A stretch of DNA of 36,126 nucleotides from RUG754 sp964345365 (lineage in GTDB: Bacteria > Bacillota > Clostridia > Peptostreptococcales > Anaerovoracaceae), in assembly GCA_964345365.1 (NCBI GenBank), contig CAYFQR010000016.1, forward strand, positions 1 to 36,126. Reading direction: 5' to 3'. The notes below the pieces were generated by a model. It did no database searches. It had not been told where the DNA came from and was given only the letters and a program-made list of their open reading frames with translations. Shown one piece after another: positions 15,651 to 24,916 of this stretch (position 1 is its first letter; each line of letters starts with the position of its first letter). A program made the translations under genes and the position numbers.

Positions 15651-16581
15651 GATATTGCAGGTTTTTAACATGGGCCTTTTACAAAACACTTTGAGGACAG
15701 CCACACCGGTAATTTTATGCGCGATGGGCGGACTGATGACGGAGCAGGCCGGACTTATGAATATCGGCATGGACGGCATGATGGTAATCGGTTGTTTCAC
15801 TGCGGTCACTCTCAGTTTTTTCCTCACATCCGCATTCATGGGAGTGATGGGAGCCGTATTTTGCGGAATACTTATGGGCTTGTTTTTTGCGCTATTCGTG
15901 GTAAGATTTAAGTCGGACGAGTTTATAATCGGGATGGCGATAAATACATTCGCGGGAGCACTCACAGTCTATCTGCTTCGCTCGATATTCGGGGTCAAAG
16001 GGACCTTCGCGGATGCGAAGATTGTGCCTCTTCCGAAGATACACATGGATTTTCTTGACAGTGTTCCGATTTTAGGGCCGCTGCTGAATGATAACTCGCT
16101 GTTCGTATACATAACGTGGATATTTGTGTTCATGTGCTGGTTCTTCCTCTACAAGACGCCTTACGGATTTTGGCTGAGGGCTTCGGGAGAACATCCCGAA
16201 TCGCTCGAAACATCGGGAATATCACCAAAAAAAATGAAGCTCATCGCTTCGGTACTTTGCGGCATCATGTGCGGGTTTGCGGGAGCACATCTCTCGCTCG
16301 GCTACCTCACGATGTTCACCGAAGGCATGCATAACAGCAGAGGGTTCACCGCCTTTGCCTGCGTTATCTTCGGTATGGCGAATCCGCCTAAGGTTTTTTT
16401 GGCGGCGCTGCTCTTCGGTTTTATGGAGGCGGTGGGGCTGAGGCTTCAATCGGTGGGGGTACCGTCCAATCTGTCCGCGACAGTGCCGTATATAGCTACG
16501 GTATTGATGCTCGTTTATATAACAGTCTCAAAGAGACGAAAGAAAAAGAAAATTGCCCTTAACGAACTTAATAAAAAATAA
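15634..16581 (+). CDS. nupC: ABC transporter permease, nucleoside importer (second permease)
   Basis: A 315-residue membrane protein of the NupC/YufQ type with about eight helices. It shows LLQNTLRTATPVILCAMGGLMTEQAGLMNIGMDG near the N-terminus, FIIGMAINTFAGALTVYLLR, and RGFTAFACVIFGMANPP. The start is not certain: GTG 15634 and GTG 15643 are both in frame, the second better spaced from a GGTGGGG site. Both overlap the end of the first permease gene. It forms the transmembrane channel with that protein. A lysine-rich tail (KRRKKKKIALNELNKK) faces the cytoplasm. Confidence 0.9.
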   Translation: MGQVHEILQVFNMGLLQNTLRTATPVILCAMGGLMTEQAGLMNIGMDGMMVIGCFTAVTLSFFLTSAFMGVMGAVFCGILMGLFFALFVVRFKSDEFIIGMAINTFAGALTVYLLRSIFGVKGTFADAKIVPLPKIHMDFLDSVPILGPLLNDNSLFVYITWIFVFMCWFFLYKTPYGFWLRASGEHPESLETSGISPKKMKLIASVLCGIMCGFAGAHLSLGYLTMFTEGMHNSRGFTAFACVIFGMANPPKVFLAALLFGFMEAVGLRLQSVGVPSNLSATVPYIATVLMLVYITVSKRRKKKKIALNELNKK

Positions 16582-16605
16582 AAGGGGATTAGGAAAGGAT
16601 ACAAA

Positions 16606-17700
16606 ATGAAAAAAATAATCGCAACACTAATGATTACAGCTATGTGCATAACCTTGCTCGCCGGCTGCGGCGCAGAATACAAAATGGATATCGGGCCTTA
16701 CAGCAAGCTTAAATATAATGAGCTTGTTACTCTTCCGGATTATTCGGAATATGAGGTTGAAGCTGCAGATATAGAAGTTACGGATGAAGATGTAGAGGCG
16801 GAGATTCAGGCAAGACTTGAGAATGCGGCAAGCAAAACGGAGGAAGTGACCGAGGGAAAAGTCGAAAAAGGCGACACGGTCAAGATAGACTTCAAAGGAA
16901 CTCTTGAGGACGGAAGCTCCTTGCCGGGAATGGCTGCACAGGATTATGAAATGACGCTCGGTGCGGCTGCGATGATAGACGGTTTCCAAGAGGGACTTTA
17001 CGGTGCGACAATCGGTGAAATTAACACGCTTGACCTTGAATTCCCGGACCCGTACACCACGAATGAAGAACTTTCGGGAAAGAAAGTTACATTTGTAATT
17101 ACCGTAAAATCAAAGATAGTACCTGTACAGGCGGAACTCAATGAAGATTTCTTCAAATCGGATTCCGAGGATAAGGCCAAGACGGAGGAAGAATACAGAG
17201 CATTCATCAAGGATTTTCTCACCGAAAAACTGACCACGGAAGCCGAATATAAGGCACAGACCGAGCTCTACTACGAGATTACGGATAACAGCAAGGTTGA
17301 GAATCTCCCTGAGGAAGCTCTCGAGTATGAAAAAAACAAGCTCACCACACAGTATAAGGGCTTCGCAGAGCAAAACAATCAGGAATGGGAGGATTTCGTA
17401 AAGGAATACTTCCAAAGCCAGGAGGAATTCGATAAGCAGATGGATGATTTCGTAAATAATGTAGTCGAAAAGAAGCTCATTGCCTATGCGCTTGCCGCAA
17501 ATGAAAAAGTAAAGGTAAGCGATAAGGAATACTCCGAAAAACTCAACGAATATCTTGAAAACTTCGGAACGGACAAGGACGCATTCAAAACACAGACAGG
17601 CATGACCATTGTAGAGTATATGGATATGTATGAACTTCCTCTGAATCTTCATATAGACAAAACACTTAAAAAGATATACGACAGGCTTACGAAGCAATAA
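16606..17700 (+). CDS. Trigger-factor-like FKBP peptidyl-prolyl isomerase lipoprotein
   Basis: A 364-residue protein with a signal peptide and lipobox LLAGC (Cys21), so it is anchored on the outer face of the membrane. The following part resembles trigger factor: a short segment EVEAADIEVTDEDVEAEIQA, an FKBP-type isomerase domain (about residues 80-165, with KGDTVKIDFKGTLEDG, MIDGFQEGLYGATIGE and LEFPDPYTTNEELSGKKVTF), and the helical C-terminal chaperone domain with NLPEEALEYEKNKL. The ribosome-docking N-terminal domain of true trigger factor is missing, which fits an external protein. It probably helps fold exported proteins. It lies 24 bases after the permease gene with no terminator between, so it may share the transporter transcript. 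Confidence 0.88.
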   Translation: MKKIIATLMITAMCITLLAGCGAEYKMDIGPYSKLKYNELVTLPDYSEYEVEAADIEVTDEDVEAEIQARLENAASKTEEVTEGKVEKGDTVKIDFKGTLEDGSSLPGMAAQDYEMTLGAAAMIDGFQEGLYGATIGEINTLDLEFPDPYTTNEELSGKKVTFVITVKSKIVPVQAELNEDFFKSDSEDKAKTEEEYRAFIKDFLTEKLTTEAEYKAQTELYYEITDNSKVENLPEEALEYEKNKLTTQYKGFAEQNNQEWEDFVKEYFQSQEEFDKQMDDFVNNVVEKKLIAYALAANEKVKVSDKEYSEKLNEYLENFGTDKDAFKTQTGMTIVEYMDMYELPLNLHIDKTLKKIYDRLTKQ

Positions 17701-17808
17701 TTCGAGGAAATAAAAGCGCAGCGCACGGCTCGTTGCGCATAACGAGTAAATGATAAAATATTTATCGAACTTTCTTTTGTTCAGGCGGTTTAGCCGGGAG
17801 GAAATCCA

Positions 17809-18267
17809 ATGAAATGCCCGTTCTGCGATAATATAGACACGAAAGTCATCGACTCGAGGCCGACTGAAGAGGGACATGCCATAAGGAGACGGAGAGGCTG
17901 CGACAAATGCGGCAGGCGCTTCACCACCTACGAAAAAGTGGAGGAGAATATCCTAATGGTCATCAAGTCGGACGGCAAAAGACGAGAGGCTTTTGACAGA
18001 GATAAAGTCTTAAAAGGAATCATGCGTGCCTGTGAGAAGAGACCTGTATCGGTCGATGAAATGGAACGCATGGTATATGAAATCGAGCGCAACCTTAATA
18101 ACCTGATGATAAAAGAGGTTGAGTCAGGCTACATCGGAGAGCTTATAATGGAACAGTTAAAAAAGGTCGATGAAGTGGCGTATATCAGGTTTGCATCGGT
18201 TTACAGACAGTTTACGGACGTGAATACTTTTATAACTGAAATTGAAAAATTGGTAGGAAAAAAATAA
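17809..18267 (+). CDS. nrdR: Transcriptional repressor NrdR
   Basis: Zinc-ribbon/ATP-cone regulator that represses ribonucleotide reductase genes according to the ATP/dATP state. The 152-residue protein has the zinc ribbon with Cys3, Cys6, Cys31 and Cys34 and the arginine-rich segment RRRRGCDKCGRRFTTYEKVE, followed by the ATP-cone domain from about residue 45 (VIKSDGKRREAFDRDKVLKGIMRAC). Length is typical. The start follows CGGGAGG. It overlaps the cytidylate kinase start by one base, so two genes of (deoxy)nucleotide supply are joined. No NrdR box was recognised in the window. Confidence 0.96.
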   Translation: MKCPFCDNIDTKVIDSRPTEEGHAIRRRRGCDKCGRRFTTYEKVEENILMVIKSDGKRREAFDRDKVLKGIMRACEKRPVSVDEMERMVYEIERNLNNLMIKEVESGYIGELIMEQLKKVDEVAYIRFASVYRQFTDVNTFITEIEKLVGKK

Positions 18268-18917
18268 TGTCTGATATATTTCAAATAGCTATAGACGGCC
18301 CTTCGGGTGCCGGAAAGTCAACTATCGCCAAGATTGTGGCGAAGAGACTCGGAATCGACTACATAGATACGGGTGCAATGTATCGCGCCGTAGGTCTTAA
18401 GATGATGAGACAGGGTCTCAAAATGGAAGAAAACGAGGCTCTCGTCAAAATGCTCGAAGAAACGGACGTCGATTTTGATTCCGGCAGGGTCTATTTGGAC
18501 GGAGAGGACGTGAGTGAACTCATCAGAACTCAGGAGATTTCCAAAGCCGCTTCCGATTGCTCGGCATTTCAAACGGTAAGAACCAAACTCGTTGAGCTCC
18601 AGCAGGCTATGGGAAAGCGAAAGTCCGTAATCATGGACGGAAGGGATATCGGCACGGTTGTTCTGAAAGACGCCAAGTACAAGTATTACCTGACCGCAAC
18701 GGCTGAGGAACGCGCGATGAGGAGGTTCAAAGAACTCTCCGAAAAGGGCTTGAGCGACAGCTATGAAAAGGTGTTGAAAGACATTATTGAAAGAGACTAT
18801 AACGATATGAACCGCAAAATCACCCCTCTCAGACAGGCTGATGATGCGGTGCTGATTGATTCGACAGATATGAGCATTGAAGAGGTCGTCGATTTTATAG
18901 TTTCGAGAATAAAATAA
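18267..18917 (+). CDS. cmk: Cytidylate kinase
   Basis: Phosphorylates CMP and dCMP with ATP. The 216-residue product is of usual length with the P-loop GPSGAGKST near the N-terminus, YIDTGAMYRAVGL in the nucleotide-binding part, and VIMDGRDIGTVVLKDAKYKYYLTA with the central catalytic region; a LID-like region ERDYNDMNRKITPLRQADDAV follows. The gene starts in the stop codon of nrdR (TAATG), indicating translational coupling. Confidence 0.96.
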   Translation: MSDIFQIAIDGPSGAGKSTIAKIVAKRLGIDYIDTGAMYRAVGLKMMRQGLKMEENEALVKMLEETDVDFDSGRVYLDGEDVSELIRTQEISKAASDCSAFQTVRTKLVELQQAMGKRKSVIMDGRDIGTVVLKDAKYKYYLTATAEERAMRRFKELSEKGLSDSYEKVLKDIIERDYNDMNRKITPLRQADDAVLIDSTDMSIEEVVDFIVSRIK

Positions 18918-18958
18918 TTTAATATTGTGTTTATCCGGGGAATGAGAAAGGACATAAA

Positions 18959-19639
18959 ATGAAAATCAAGGAATTGCCGCGTGAAGAAAGACCGGTGGAA
19001 AAAAGCTTGATTCAGGGTGTTAGCGTGCTTTCAAACCCGGAATTAATAGCGGTGCTTTTGGGGTCCGGCACCAAGGACAAATCTGCGATAAGGATTGCGG
19101 AGGAAATTTTGGCGACGGAAGAAAGAGGTATCACCTATCTCGCAGAGAGTGTTCCCGAGGAGCTTATGCGTATTTCGGGAGTGGGGGAGAAAAAAGCCGC
19201 AAGGCTTATGGCCGCGGTTGAACTCGGAAAGAGGATTTCTTCACAGCCGAGAGAAAAGAAGATATCCTGCGACAACAGCAGAGATATTGCGTCGATATTT
19301 ATGGAGGACATGAGACACCTTAAAAGAGAGCATCTGAAAGTGCTGCTCTTGGACATAAGGCTGAGATTGATAGGTCAGGTGACGATTTCGATAGGAGAGC
19401 TTTTCGGCGCTCCCGTCAATCCGAGGGAGGTCTTTAATCCCGCAATCAGAAAGAGTGCGGCGGCTATCTGCATGGTTCACAATCACCCGTCCGGTGACCC
19501 TGAGCCTTCGGAAGCGGATATTGCCGTGACACACAGGATAATGGAATCGGGAGATATACTCGGAATCAGACTGATTGACCATATTATAATAGGTGACGGG
19601 GTATATACGAGCCTAAAAGAAAGAGGATTTATTATATAG
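18959..19639 (+). CDS. radC: RadC family protein (JAB-domain)
   Basis: A 226-residue RadC-like protein. The N-terminal half has the family start (LPREERPVEKSLIQGVSVLSNPELIAVLLGSGT) and a helix-hairpin-helix (LMRISGVGEKKAARLMAAVELGKR). The C-terminal half is a JAB/MPN-like domain with LKVLLLD, HNHPSGDPEPSEAD (metal motif) and IIIGDGVYTSLKERG. The role in DNA repair once proposed for RadC is not well supported; the protein is conserved and its function open. In Firmicutes radC often lies just before mreB, as here (84 bases). Confidence 0.94.
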   Translation: MKIKELPREERPVEKSLIQGVSVLSNPELIAVLLGSGTKDKSAIRIAEEILATEERGITYLAESVPEELMRISGVGEKKAARLMAAVELGKRISSQPREKKISCDNSRDIASIFMEDMRHLKREHLKVLLLDIRLRLIGQVTISIGELFGAPVNPREVFNPAIRKSAAAICMVHNHPSGDPEPSEADIAVTHRIMESGDILGIRLIDHIIIGDGVYTSLKERGFII

Positions 19640-19723
19640 CCGAGAATATTCTTGACTTAAGTAATCAACGGTTCAAAAATAGGTTCGGTTCAATTTGGTA
19701 CAGTTTAAGGAGAAAAACAAACG

Positions 19724-20770
19724 ATGTGCAGATTTTTTAGATCAAAAGACATGGGTATAGATTTAGGTACGGCGAATACGCTTATATATGTCAGGGATGT
19801 TGGGATAGTACTCAATGAACCCTCCGTAATCGCCGTTGACAAAAGGGGGACGCACGTGCTTGCGGTAGGCAGCGAAGCTAAGGATATGCTGGGAAAGGCA
19901 CCTCATAATATCAATGTCGTTCGCCCGCTTCAGGACGGTGTTATTTCCGATTTTGACAGGACTGCCGACATGTTGAGGGCATTCATAAGCAGAGCTTTGA
20001 AGGCGAGAAAAATCAGGAATTTCAGAGTTGTTGTAGGCGTTCCTTCCGGGGTAACGGAAGTCGAAAAGAGAGCAGTTGAAGAAGTCACAAGAAGCATGGG
20101 CGCATCCGAAGTGTTTATCCTGGAAGAGCCTATGGCGGCGGCAATAGGAGCAGGCATGGCTGTAGACGGTACAAAAGGCTGCATGATAGCGGACATTGGG
20201 GGAGGCACGTCGGATATAGCCATAATTGCGCTCGGTGGAATCGTTTGTTCCACCTCGATAAGACATGCTGGTGACAAGATGAACGAGGCCGTTATTCAGT
20301 TTATGAGAAAAAATCACGCACTTCTCATAGGGGAACATACCGCGGAAATGCTGAAAAACAATATCGGCTGCGCAATTCTCGATACAGATGAAAACGGAGA
20401 AGAAATCATAACTACAATGGAAGCAAGCGGAAGAGATATTATATCCGGACTTCCTAAGACCATAAATGTTACAAATAAAGACATGGCGTCCGCGCTTCGG
20501 GAATCCATGGACATCATATTGGACGGTATAAAAACAACCATAGAAAAAGCACCTCCGGAAATTGCTGCGGATATCGCAAAAAACGGCATGATTATTACCG
20601 GCGGCGGATGCATGGTGAGGAATCTCGATAAGCTGATTAAGAAGAGAACGGATATGGATGTAAAGGTTGCCGAGAACGCCATTGAGGCGGTTGCGCTCGG
20701 TGCCGGAAAGAGCCTTATGGATATAGAGAAACTGAAGGTATATGCAGACAACGGAAGGAAAAGATACTGA
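19724..20770 (+). CDS. mreB: Rod-shape-determining protein MreB
   Basis: Bacterial actin that forms short membrane-bound filaments and guides sidewall peptidoglycan synthesis. The 348-residue protein has the phosphate-binding loop DLGTANTLIYV, ISDFDRT, VVGVPSGVTEVEKRAV, the second phosphate loop ADIGGGTSDIAII and the adenosine motif TGGGCMVRNL. A start at ATG 19724 follows AAGGAG by about ten bases; ATG 19751 would also give a complete fold. It heads the shape cluster mreB-mreC-mreD-PBP2. Possible promoter pieces upstream (TTGACT near 19651) have no convincing -10. Confidence 0.97.
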   Translation: MCRFFRSKDMGIDLGTANTLIYVRDVGIVLNEPSVIAVDKRGTHVLAVGSEAKDMLGKAPHNINVVRPLQDGVISDFDRTADMLRAFISRALKARKIRNFRVVVGVPSGVTEVEKRAVEEVTRSMGASEVFILEEPMAAAIGAGMAVDGTKGCMIADIGGGTSDIAIIALGGIVCSTSIRHAGDKMNEAVIQFMRKNHALLIGEHTAEMLKNNIGCAILDTDENGEEIITTMEASGRDIISGLPKTINVTNKDMASALRESMDIILDGIKTTIEKAPPEIAADIAKNGMIITGGGCMVRNLDKLIKKRTDMDVKVAENAIEAVALGAGKSLMDIEKLKVYADNGRKRY

Positions 20771-20776
20771 TAAGCT

Positions 20777-21595
20777 ATGAGATGGATATCCTCACATAAA
20801 ATATTAGCCTTGATTTTAGCCATAGCCGTTAGTGCTGCGGCTTTGTTTGCATTCTCCCTTTTTTCGGGAGGAAAGGGCAATGCGGTCACTTCACTGCTGA
20901 ATTCCGGAATATCGAAAGTCAACGGACTCTTGCATGGGGCTTCTTCCGATATAAAGGGTGCCGTGAGCGATATTTTCAGTTACAAAGAGCTAAGAGAACG
21001 CATCGATGAACTTGAAAACGAAAATGCCGAGCTGAAGGCCGAGCTTGCCGAAAACAGTCTTTCGTCAGAGCAGCTTGATGAACTTGAGCGACTCGCCGAA
21101 ATCTTGAACTATAATTATATGAAAAAGAAAATCGAACCGATTTCCGGCGATGTGATAAGTACGGACGGCTCTGCATTGACTGATGTCTTCATGATTGATA
21201 TAGGAGAAGAGGACGGCGTAGAGGCGGGTGACGCTGTTGTAAACGGAATGGGGCTTGTAGGCAAGATAAAGGAAACGGGCAGAGGCTGGTCAAAGGTAGC
21301 AACAATTACCGGAACGAGTGAAAAGGTGAGCTTCAAGCTCGCCCGCTCAAAAAAACAGTTAGGTATCTGTTACGGCAACTCACAAGGCTCGGTTTCCGGT
21401 TATATGATGGAAGCGGATTCCAATGTCGCGGCCGGTGATGTAATTATCACCTCCGGAAGGGGAATCTATCCCGAGGGCATCGAAATCGGCAATGTTAAGT
21501 CCGTCAAATATAACAGCGACACTCTCCTTAAAGAAATAGAGATAGAAACCTCGGTTAACTTCAAGCAGATAGACAAGGTAGCGGTGCTAAAATGA
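20777..21595 (+). CDS. mreC: Rod-shape-determining protein MreC
   Basis: Bitopic protein linking MreB to the wall synthesis enzymes. The 272-residue product has a single N-terminal membrane helix (about 8-28), a coiled coil (about 70-112, KELRERIDELENENAELKAELAE) and the extracellular beta domain with VISTDGSALTDVFMIDIGEEDGV, VVNGMGLVGKI and DVIITSGRGIYPEGIEIG. Its ribosome site is weak, six bases after mreB, which suggests coupling. The stop overlaps the mreD start. Confidence 0.96.
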   Translation: MRWISSHKILALILAIAVSAAALFAFSLFSGGKGNAVTSLLNSGISKVNGLLHGASSDIKGAVSDIFSYKELRERIDELENENAELKAELAENSLSSEQLDELERLAEILNYNYMKKKIEPISGDVISTDGSALTDVFMIDIGEEDGVEAGDAVVNGMGLVGKIKETGRGWSKVATITGTSEKVSFKLARSKKQLGICYGNSQGSVSGYMMEADSNVAAGDVIITSGRGIYPEGIEIGNVKSVKYNSDTLLKEIEIETSVNFKQIDKVAVLK

Positions 21596-22101
21596 GGTAT
21601 TGGAAATCGTCACTTTTTTTCATAGCGGCATTGCTTATACAGACCAATATTTTGAATCTGTTTTCAATATTCGGTTACACGCCCAACTTAAGCCTTGCTC
21701 TTGTAATAGCTTTTTCTTTTTTGCTGAGGGGCGAGATGCACGGGTTCATCTTAGGTACAATTTCGGGAATATTGTTTGATATTGCCTTTTCACCTGTAAT
21801 CGGGACGACGGCGATTCCTCTCTTCGTTGTGGCACTGTTCATTTATGTTGCCTGCTATACCGTAAATAATGAAAGCTACATCAATATGGCGTTATTTTCG
21901 GTTTTGTCGATAATTATATATTATGGGACAAGCCGGCTCATTTTGAGACTGGCGGGCGACCCGAGAGGGATACTTATCGCTCTGAAACCGGCAATTTTTT
22001 CAGGTATATACACGCTGATTGTATCTATGCTGATTTTTTCCGCAATGCTGAGTAAACGCAAAAAAAACAGGACTGACAGACATAAACGATGGCTGATTTA
22101 G
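21592..22101 (+). CDS. mreD: Rod-shape-determining protein MreD
   Basis: Polytopic membrane partner of MreC. The product of 169 residues has about five hydrophobic helices, the LSLALVIAFSFLLRGEMHGFILGTISGILFDIAFSP segment typical of the family and a basic C-terminal tail (SKRKKNRTDRHKR). It starts with ATGA overlap on mreC. Sequence conservation in the family is low, so context carries part of the call. The PBP2 gene follows after seven bases. Confidence 0.92.
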   Translation: MRYWKSSLFFIAALLIQTNILNLFSIFGYTPNLSLALVIAFSFLLRGEMHGFILGTISGILFDIAFSPVIGTTAIPLFVVALFIYVACYTVNNESYINMALFSVLSIIIYYGTSRLILRLAGDPRGILIALKPAIFSGIYTLIVSMLIFSAMLSKRKKNRTDRHKRWLI

Positions 22102-22108
22102 AATTATT

Positions 22109-24880
22109 ATGAATAAGAGAAAACTTAAAAACAGATATTACCAGATTACAGCTCTTGTCGTATTTCTTATGCTTGCGCTTTGCATGAGGCTTTTTGTGCT
22201 TATGATAAACGAGAACGAAAAATGGTCTCGTGCGGCAGCCGCGCAAAATACCAAGGAAATCATAAGCTCCGCGCCGAGAGGAGAGATTCTTGACCGTTAC
22301 GGCAGAGTAATAGCCGGCAACAAGCAGGTTTTTACGGTTGAATTTAACGTATCGGGTCTTGAAACAGACCAGATTAACAATACCTGCTACAGACTTGTAA
22401 AGCTTTTCGAGGAGAACGGAGACAAGTATGTGGACAATTTTCCGATAAAAGCATCAAAAGACGGTAAATACTACTATTCATATTCAAAAGAAAAAAAGGA
22501 TTACCTGAAAAAGCTCGGACTCGAAAAAGATGCCGAGCCCGCAGAGGTTCTCGATAAGCTGAGAAAAGAATATGACATAGATGAAGATTTGGACAGATAT
22601 GAAGCGGTGGAATATCTTAAGGCGAACTATTCCGTTTGGCCGCCGCTGCTTACCCGCTCAATGACGTTTACCTTTGATGCGAGAAAAACGGCATTTCTCA
22701 AAAAGTACGGGCTGAAAGCAGACCTCAGCGCAGAGGAGGCTTTTGAGGAGCTTAAGACGAATTACTCCCTCGATAAATTCACGGGTGATGACGGAAACAT
22801 TATCAGCGATGAAACCTGCATGAAGATTTTTCGTATAAGGGAGGAGATTAAGAACATAGGCTATAACAGATACCGTTCATCCACGATAGCAAGAAACGTA
22901 TCGGATGAAACGGTTGCATATATAGAGGAAATGGGGAGAAAACTTCCGGGCGCGGAGATTGCCTCGGAAACCGTAAGGGTGTATCCGGGCGGTGAAACAG
23001 CCGCGCATATTTTAGGATACATGGGTTCAATATCCGAAAGTCAGTACGAGGAATATGTGAATCGAAAGGGATACAGCGCCGATGAACTGATTGGCAAGGA
23101 CGGATTGGAAGCCTCTATGGAAGAATATCTTCACGGCAAAGACGGAGTCAAGACAATACTTGTCAATTCCTTCGGCGAATATATGGAAACCTTGGATGAA
23201 ACCGAGCAGGAAGCCGGACGCGATGTCTATACGACAATCGATTTGGAACTCCAGAAAAAATGTGAGAAAACTCTCAAAAAGGTGATAAATTGTGTAGCTG
23301 AAGGCAAGACCTTCAAGAGTAAGTACGGCAAAATAAAACCGGAAAAATTCTCAAAATGTAAGTCGGGTGCCGTTGTGGTTCTCGATGTTAAAACGGGTGA
23401 AGTGCTCGCAATGGCGAGTTATCCGACTTATGACCCGAGTATATTTGCAGAAGGAATCTCGGTAGAAGCATGGGAGTCGGTACAGGCGAAAAATCCGAGA
23501 GACCCGCTTTCGCCTATTCCGCTTTATAATAATGCCACGAGAGCATCGGTTCAGCCGGGCTCCGCGTTTAAGCCCGTTACCGCAATAGCCGCGCTTGAGT
23601 GCGGATTAGACCCTAATCGCAGGATTACGGACAGAGGACATATCGACCTCGGCGGAATGTCTTTCGGATGCTCCGCTTGGAACACGTATAGAGGGACACA
23701 CGGAGTACAGACGCTTACAACGGGGATACAAAACTCATGCAACTACTTTTTTGCATGCATTGCAACGGGAAAAGACTGGGGAACGGGAGCTTATCTGGGC
23801 TATAAGGAAAAAATCTCGATAGAGAAGATAATGGAGACCGCTTCCGAATTCGGACTCGGTGAAAAGACCGGAGTGGAGCTTTATGAGACCATCACCCCGC
23901 TTGCATCGAAGGAAGGCAGGCTTGAGACTGTAAAGAGCATGCTCTATTATAATTTGCTCGCAAATGCCGTAAGCTATTGGCCGTCGTCGGTATACAAGGA
24001 TGACGAAAAATTAAAAGAAGAAGTAAGCCTTATAGTTTCATGGACGGAGGAAAATCCTTCCAGAGACGCCCGTATAGCGAGGCTTAAGTCCGAGACTTCC
24101 GTCAGAAATGTCAAGGTTGACGGTTTGGCGGATTTATGCAAGTACTCGTTTTTCAACTTGACTGAATGGGGAGTGGGTGACAGCTTCAATATTTCAATCG
24201 GTCAGGGTGATAATGCTTATACGCCTCTGCAAATGGCGAGATACATCGCTGCACTCGGCAATAAGGGAGTGAGAAACAAGGTTACCCTAATCAGAGGAGT
24301 AGAAGGGGAGAAATACGACAGGCGGAACGAAAAATACACTATCAAAGCTAAGAAAAAAGACATAGACACAGTGCTGCTCGGCATGAGAAAGGTTGTGCAG
24401 TACGGAACTCTTTCAGGTGTATTCAGGGGGTTCCCTATAGCTGTCTGCGGCAAAACCGGTACCGCCGAAAAAGACGGCAGGATTAATCCCAAGGATGAGG
24501 TTGGATATATCAAAAAGAATCTTCCGAGAATAACCGATAAGGTTAAGTGGAAACAGGTCGAGAAAAAGATGAAAGCCCTGATGAAAGAGAACCCGAAAAA
24601 ATATCCGACTGAAAACGATGCGGTCTCGGCGGCACTCATAGAGGCGTCGGGAAACAGTCTTACGAGGAGTAAGATAGACAGGTTCAAGCCGAAATATGAC
24701 AACTTTGCGTGGACTGTAACGCTTGCACCGTATAACAATCCCAAGATAGCGGTAGTCACGCTGCTCGTGCAGGGCGGCATATCGTCAAATGCCGCTATTG
24801 TAAACAGAGAAATAACGGGTGCATATCTCTTAAATAAAGAAGACATTTATTCGCTGGACTTTTCGGCAAAGATGAATTAA
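22109..24880 (+). CDS. mrdA: Penicillin-binding protein 2 (class B, elongation)
   Basis: Transpeptidase of the rod complex, working with RodA. The 923-residue protein has one N-terminal membrane helix (about 12-32), the PBP-dimer region with APRGEILDRYGRVIAGN, and the transpeptidase domain with S485-A-F-K488 (QPGSAFKP), S543-C-N545 (NSCNYFF) and K782-T-G-T785 (GKTGTAEKDG). All three catalytic motifs are intact. It is longer than the 600-700 residues of many PBP2 proteins. Part of the extra length is a repeated unit in the N-terminal half (about 131-163 and 194-225, each with YLKK/FLKK-type start and a Y-S/D-[IL]-D end). Another extension lies between SxN and KTG. No clear ribosome site precedes the ATG, so it probably depends on mreD translation. 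Confidence 0.95.
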   Translation: MNKRKLKNRYYQITALVVFLMLALCMRLFVLMINENEKWSRAAAAQNTKEIISSAPRGEILDRYGRVIAGNKQVFTVEFNVSGLETDQINNTCYRLVKLFEENGDKYVDNFPIKASKDGKYYYSYSKEKKDYLKKLGLEKDAEPAEVLDKLRKEYDIDEDLDRYEAVEYLKANYSVWPPLLTRSMTFTFDARKTAFLKKYGLKADLSAEEAFEELKTNYSLDKFTGDDGNIISDETCMKIFRIREEIKNIGYNRYRSSTIARNVSDETVAYIEEMGRKLPGAEIASETVRVYPGGETAAHILGYMGSISESQYEEYVNRKGYSADELIGKDGLEASMEEYLHGKDGVKTILVNSFGEYMETLDETEQEAGRDVYTTIDLELQKKCEKTLKKVINCVAEGKTFKSKYGKIKPEKFSKCKSGAVVVLDVKTGEVLAMASYPTYDPSIFAEGISVEAWESVQAKNPRDPLSPIPLYNNATRASVQPGSAFKPVTAIAALECGLDPNRRITDRGHIDLGGMSFGCSAWNTYRGTHGVQTLTTGIQNSCNYFFACIATGKDWGTGAYLGYKEKISIEKIMETASEFGLGEKTGVELYETITPLASKEGRLETVKSMLYYNLLANAVSYWPSSVYKDDEKLKEEVSLIVSWTEENPSRDARIARLKSETSVRNVKVDGLADLCKYSFFNLTEWGVGDSFNISIGQGDNAYTPLQMARYIAALGNKGVRNKVTLIRGVEGEKYDRRNEKYTIKAKKKDIDTVLLGMRKVVQYGTLSGVFRGFPIAVCGKTGTAEKDGRINPKDEVGYIKKNLPRITDKVKWKQVEKKMKALMKENPKKYPTENDAVSAALIEASGNSLTRSKIDRFKPKYDNFAWTVTLAPYNNPKIAVVTLLVQGGISSNAAIVNREITGAYLLNKEDIYSLDFSAKMN

Positions 24881-24916
24881 AATTAATAAGATAGATTATG
24901 ATAGCGGGAATGATAT

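Noticed and set aside
17716..17748. Hairpin CTCGTT/AACGAG between the trigger-factor-like gene and nrdR as a terminator
   Set aside because: The stem is short (six pairs) and no T run follows, so the support is too weak.
17110..17877. 255-codon open frame on the minus strand across the trigger-factor-like gene and nrdR
   Set aside because: It overlaps two well-supported genes, is rich in Leu, Phe, Tyr and Ile as expected from reversed Glu/Lys-rich coding sequence, and has no family features.
24217..24846. 209-codon open frame on the minus strand within the PBP2 gene
   Set aside because: It is opposite strongly conserved transpeptidase motifs, has serine- and phenylalanine-rich composition typical of antisense frames, and shows no recognisable domain.
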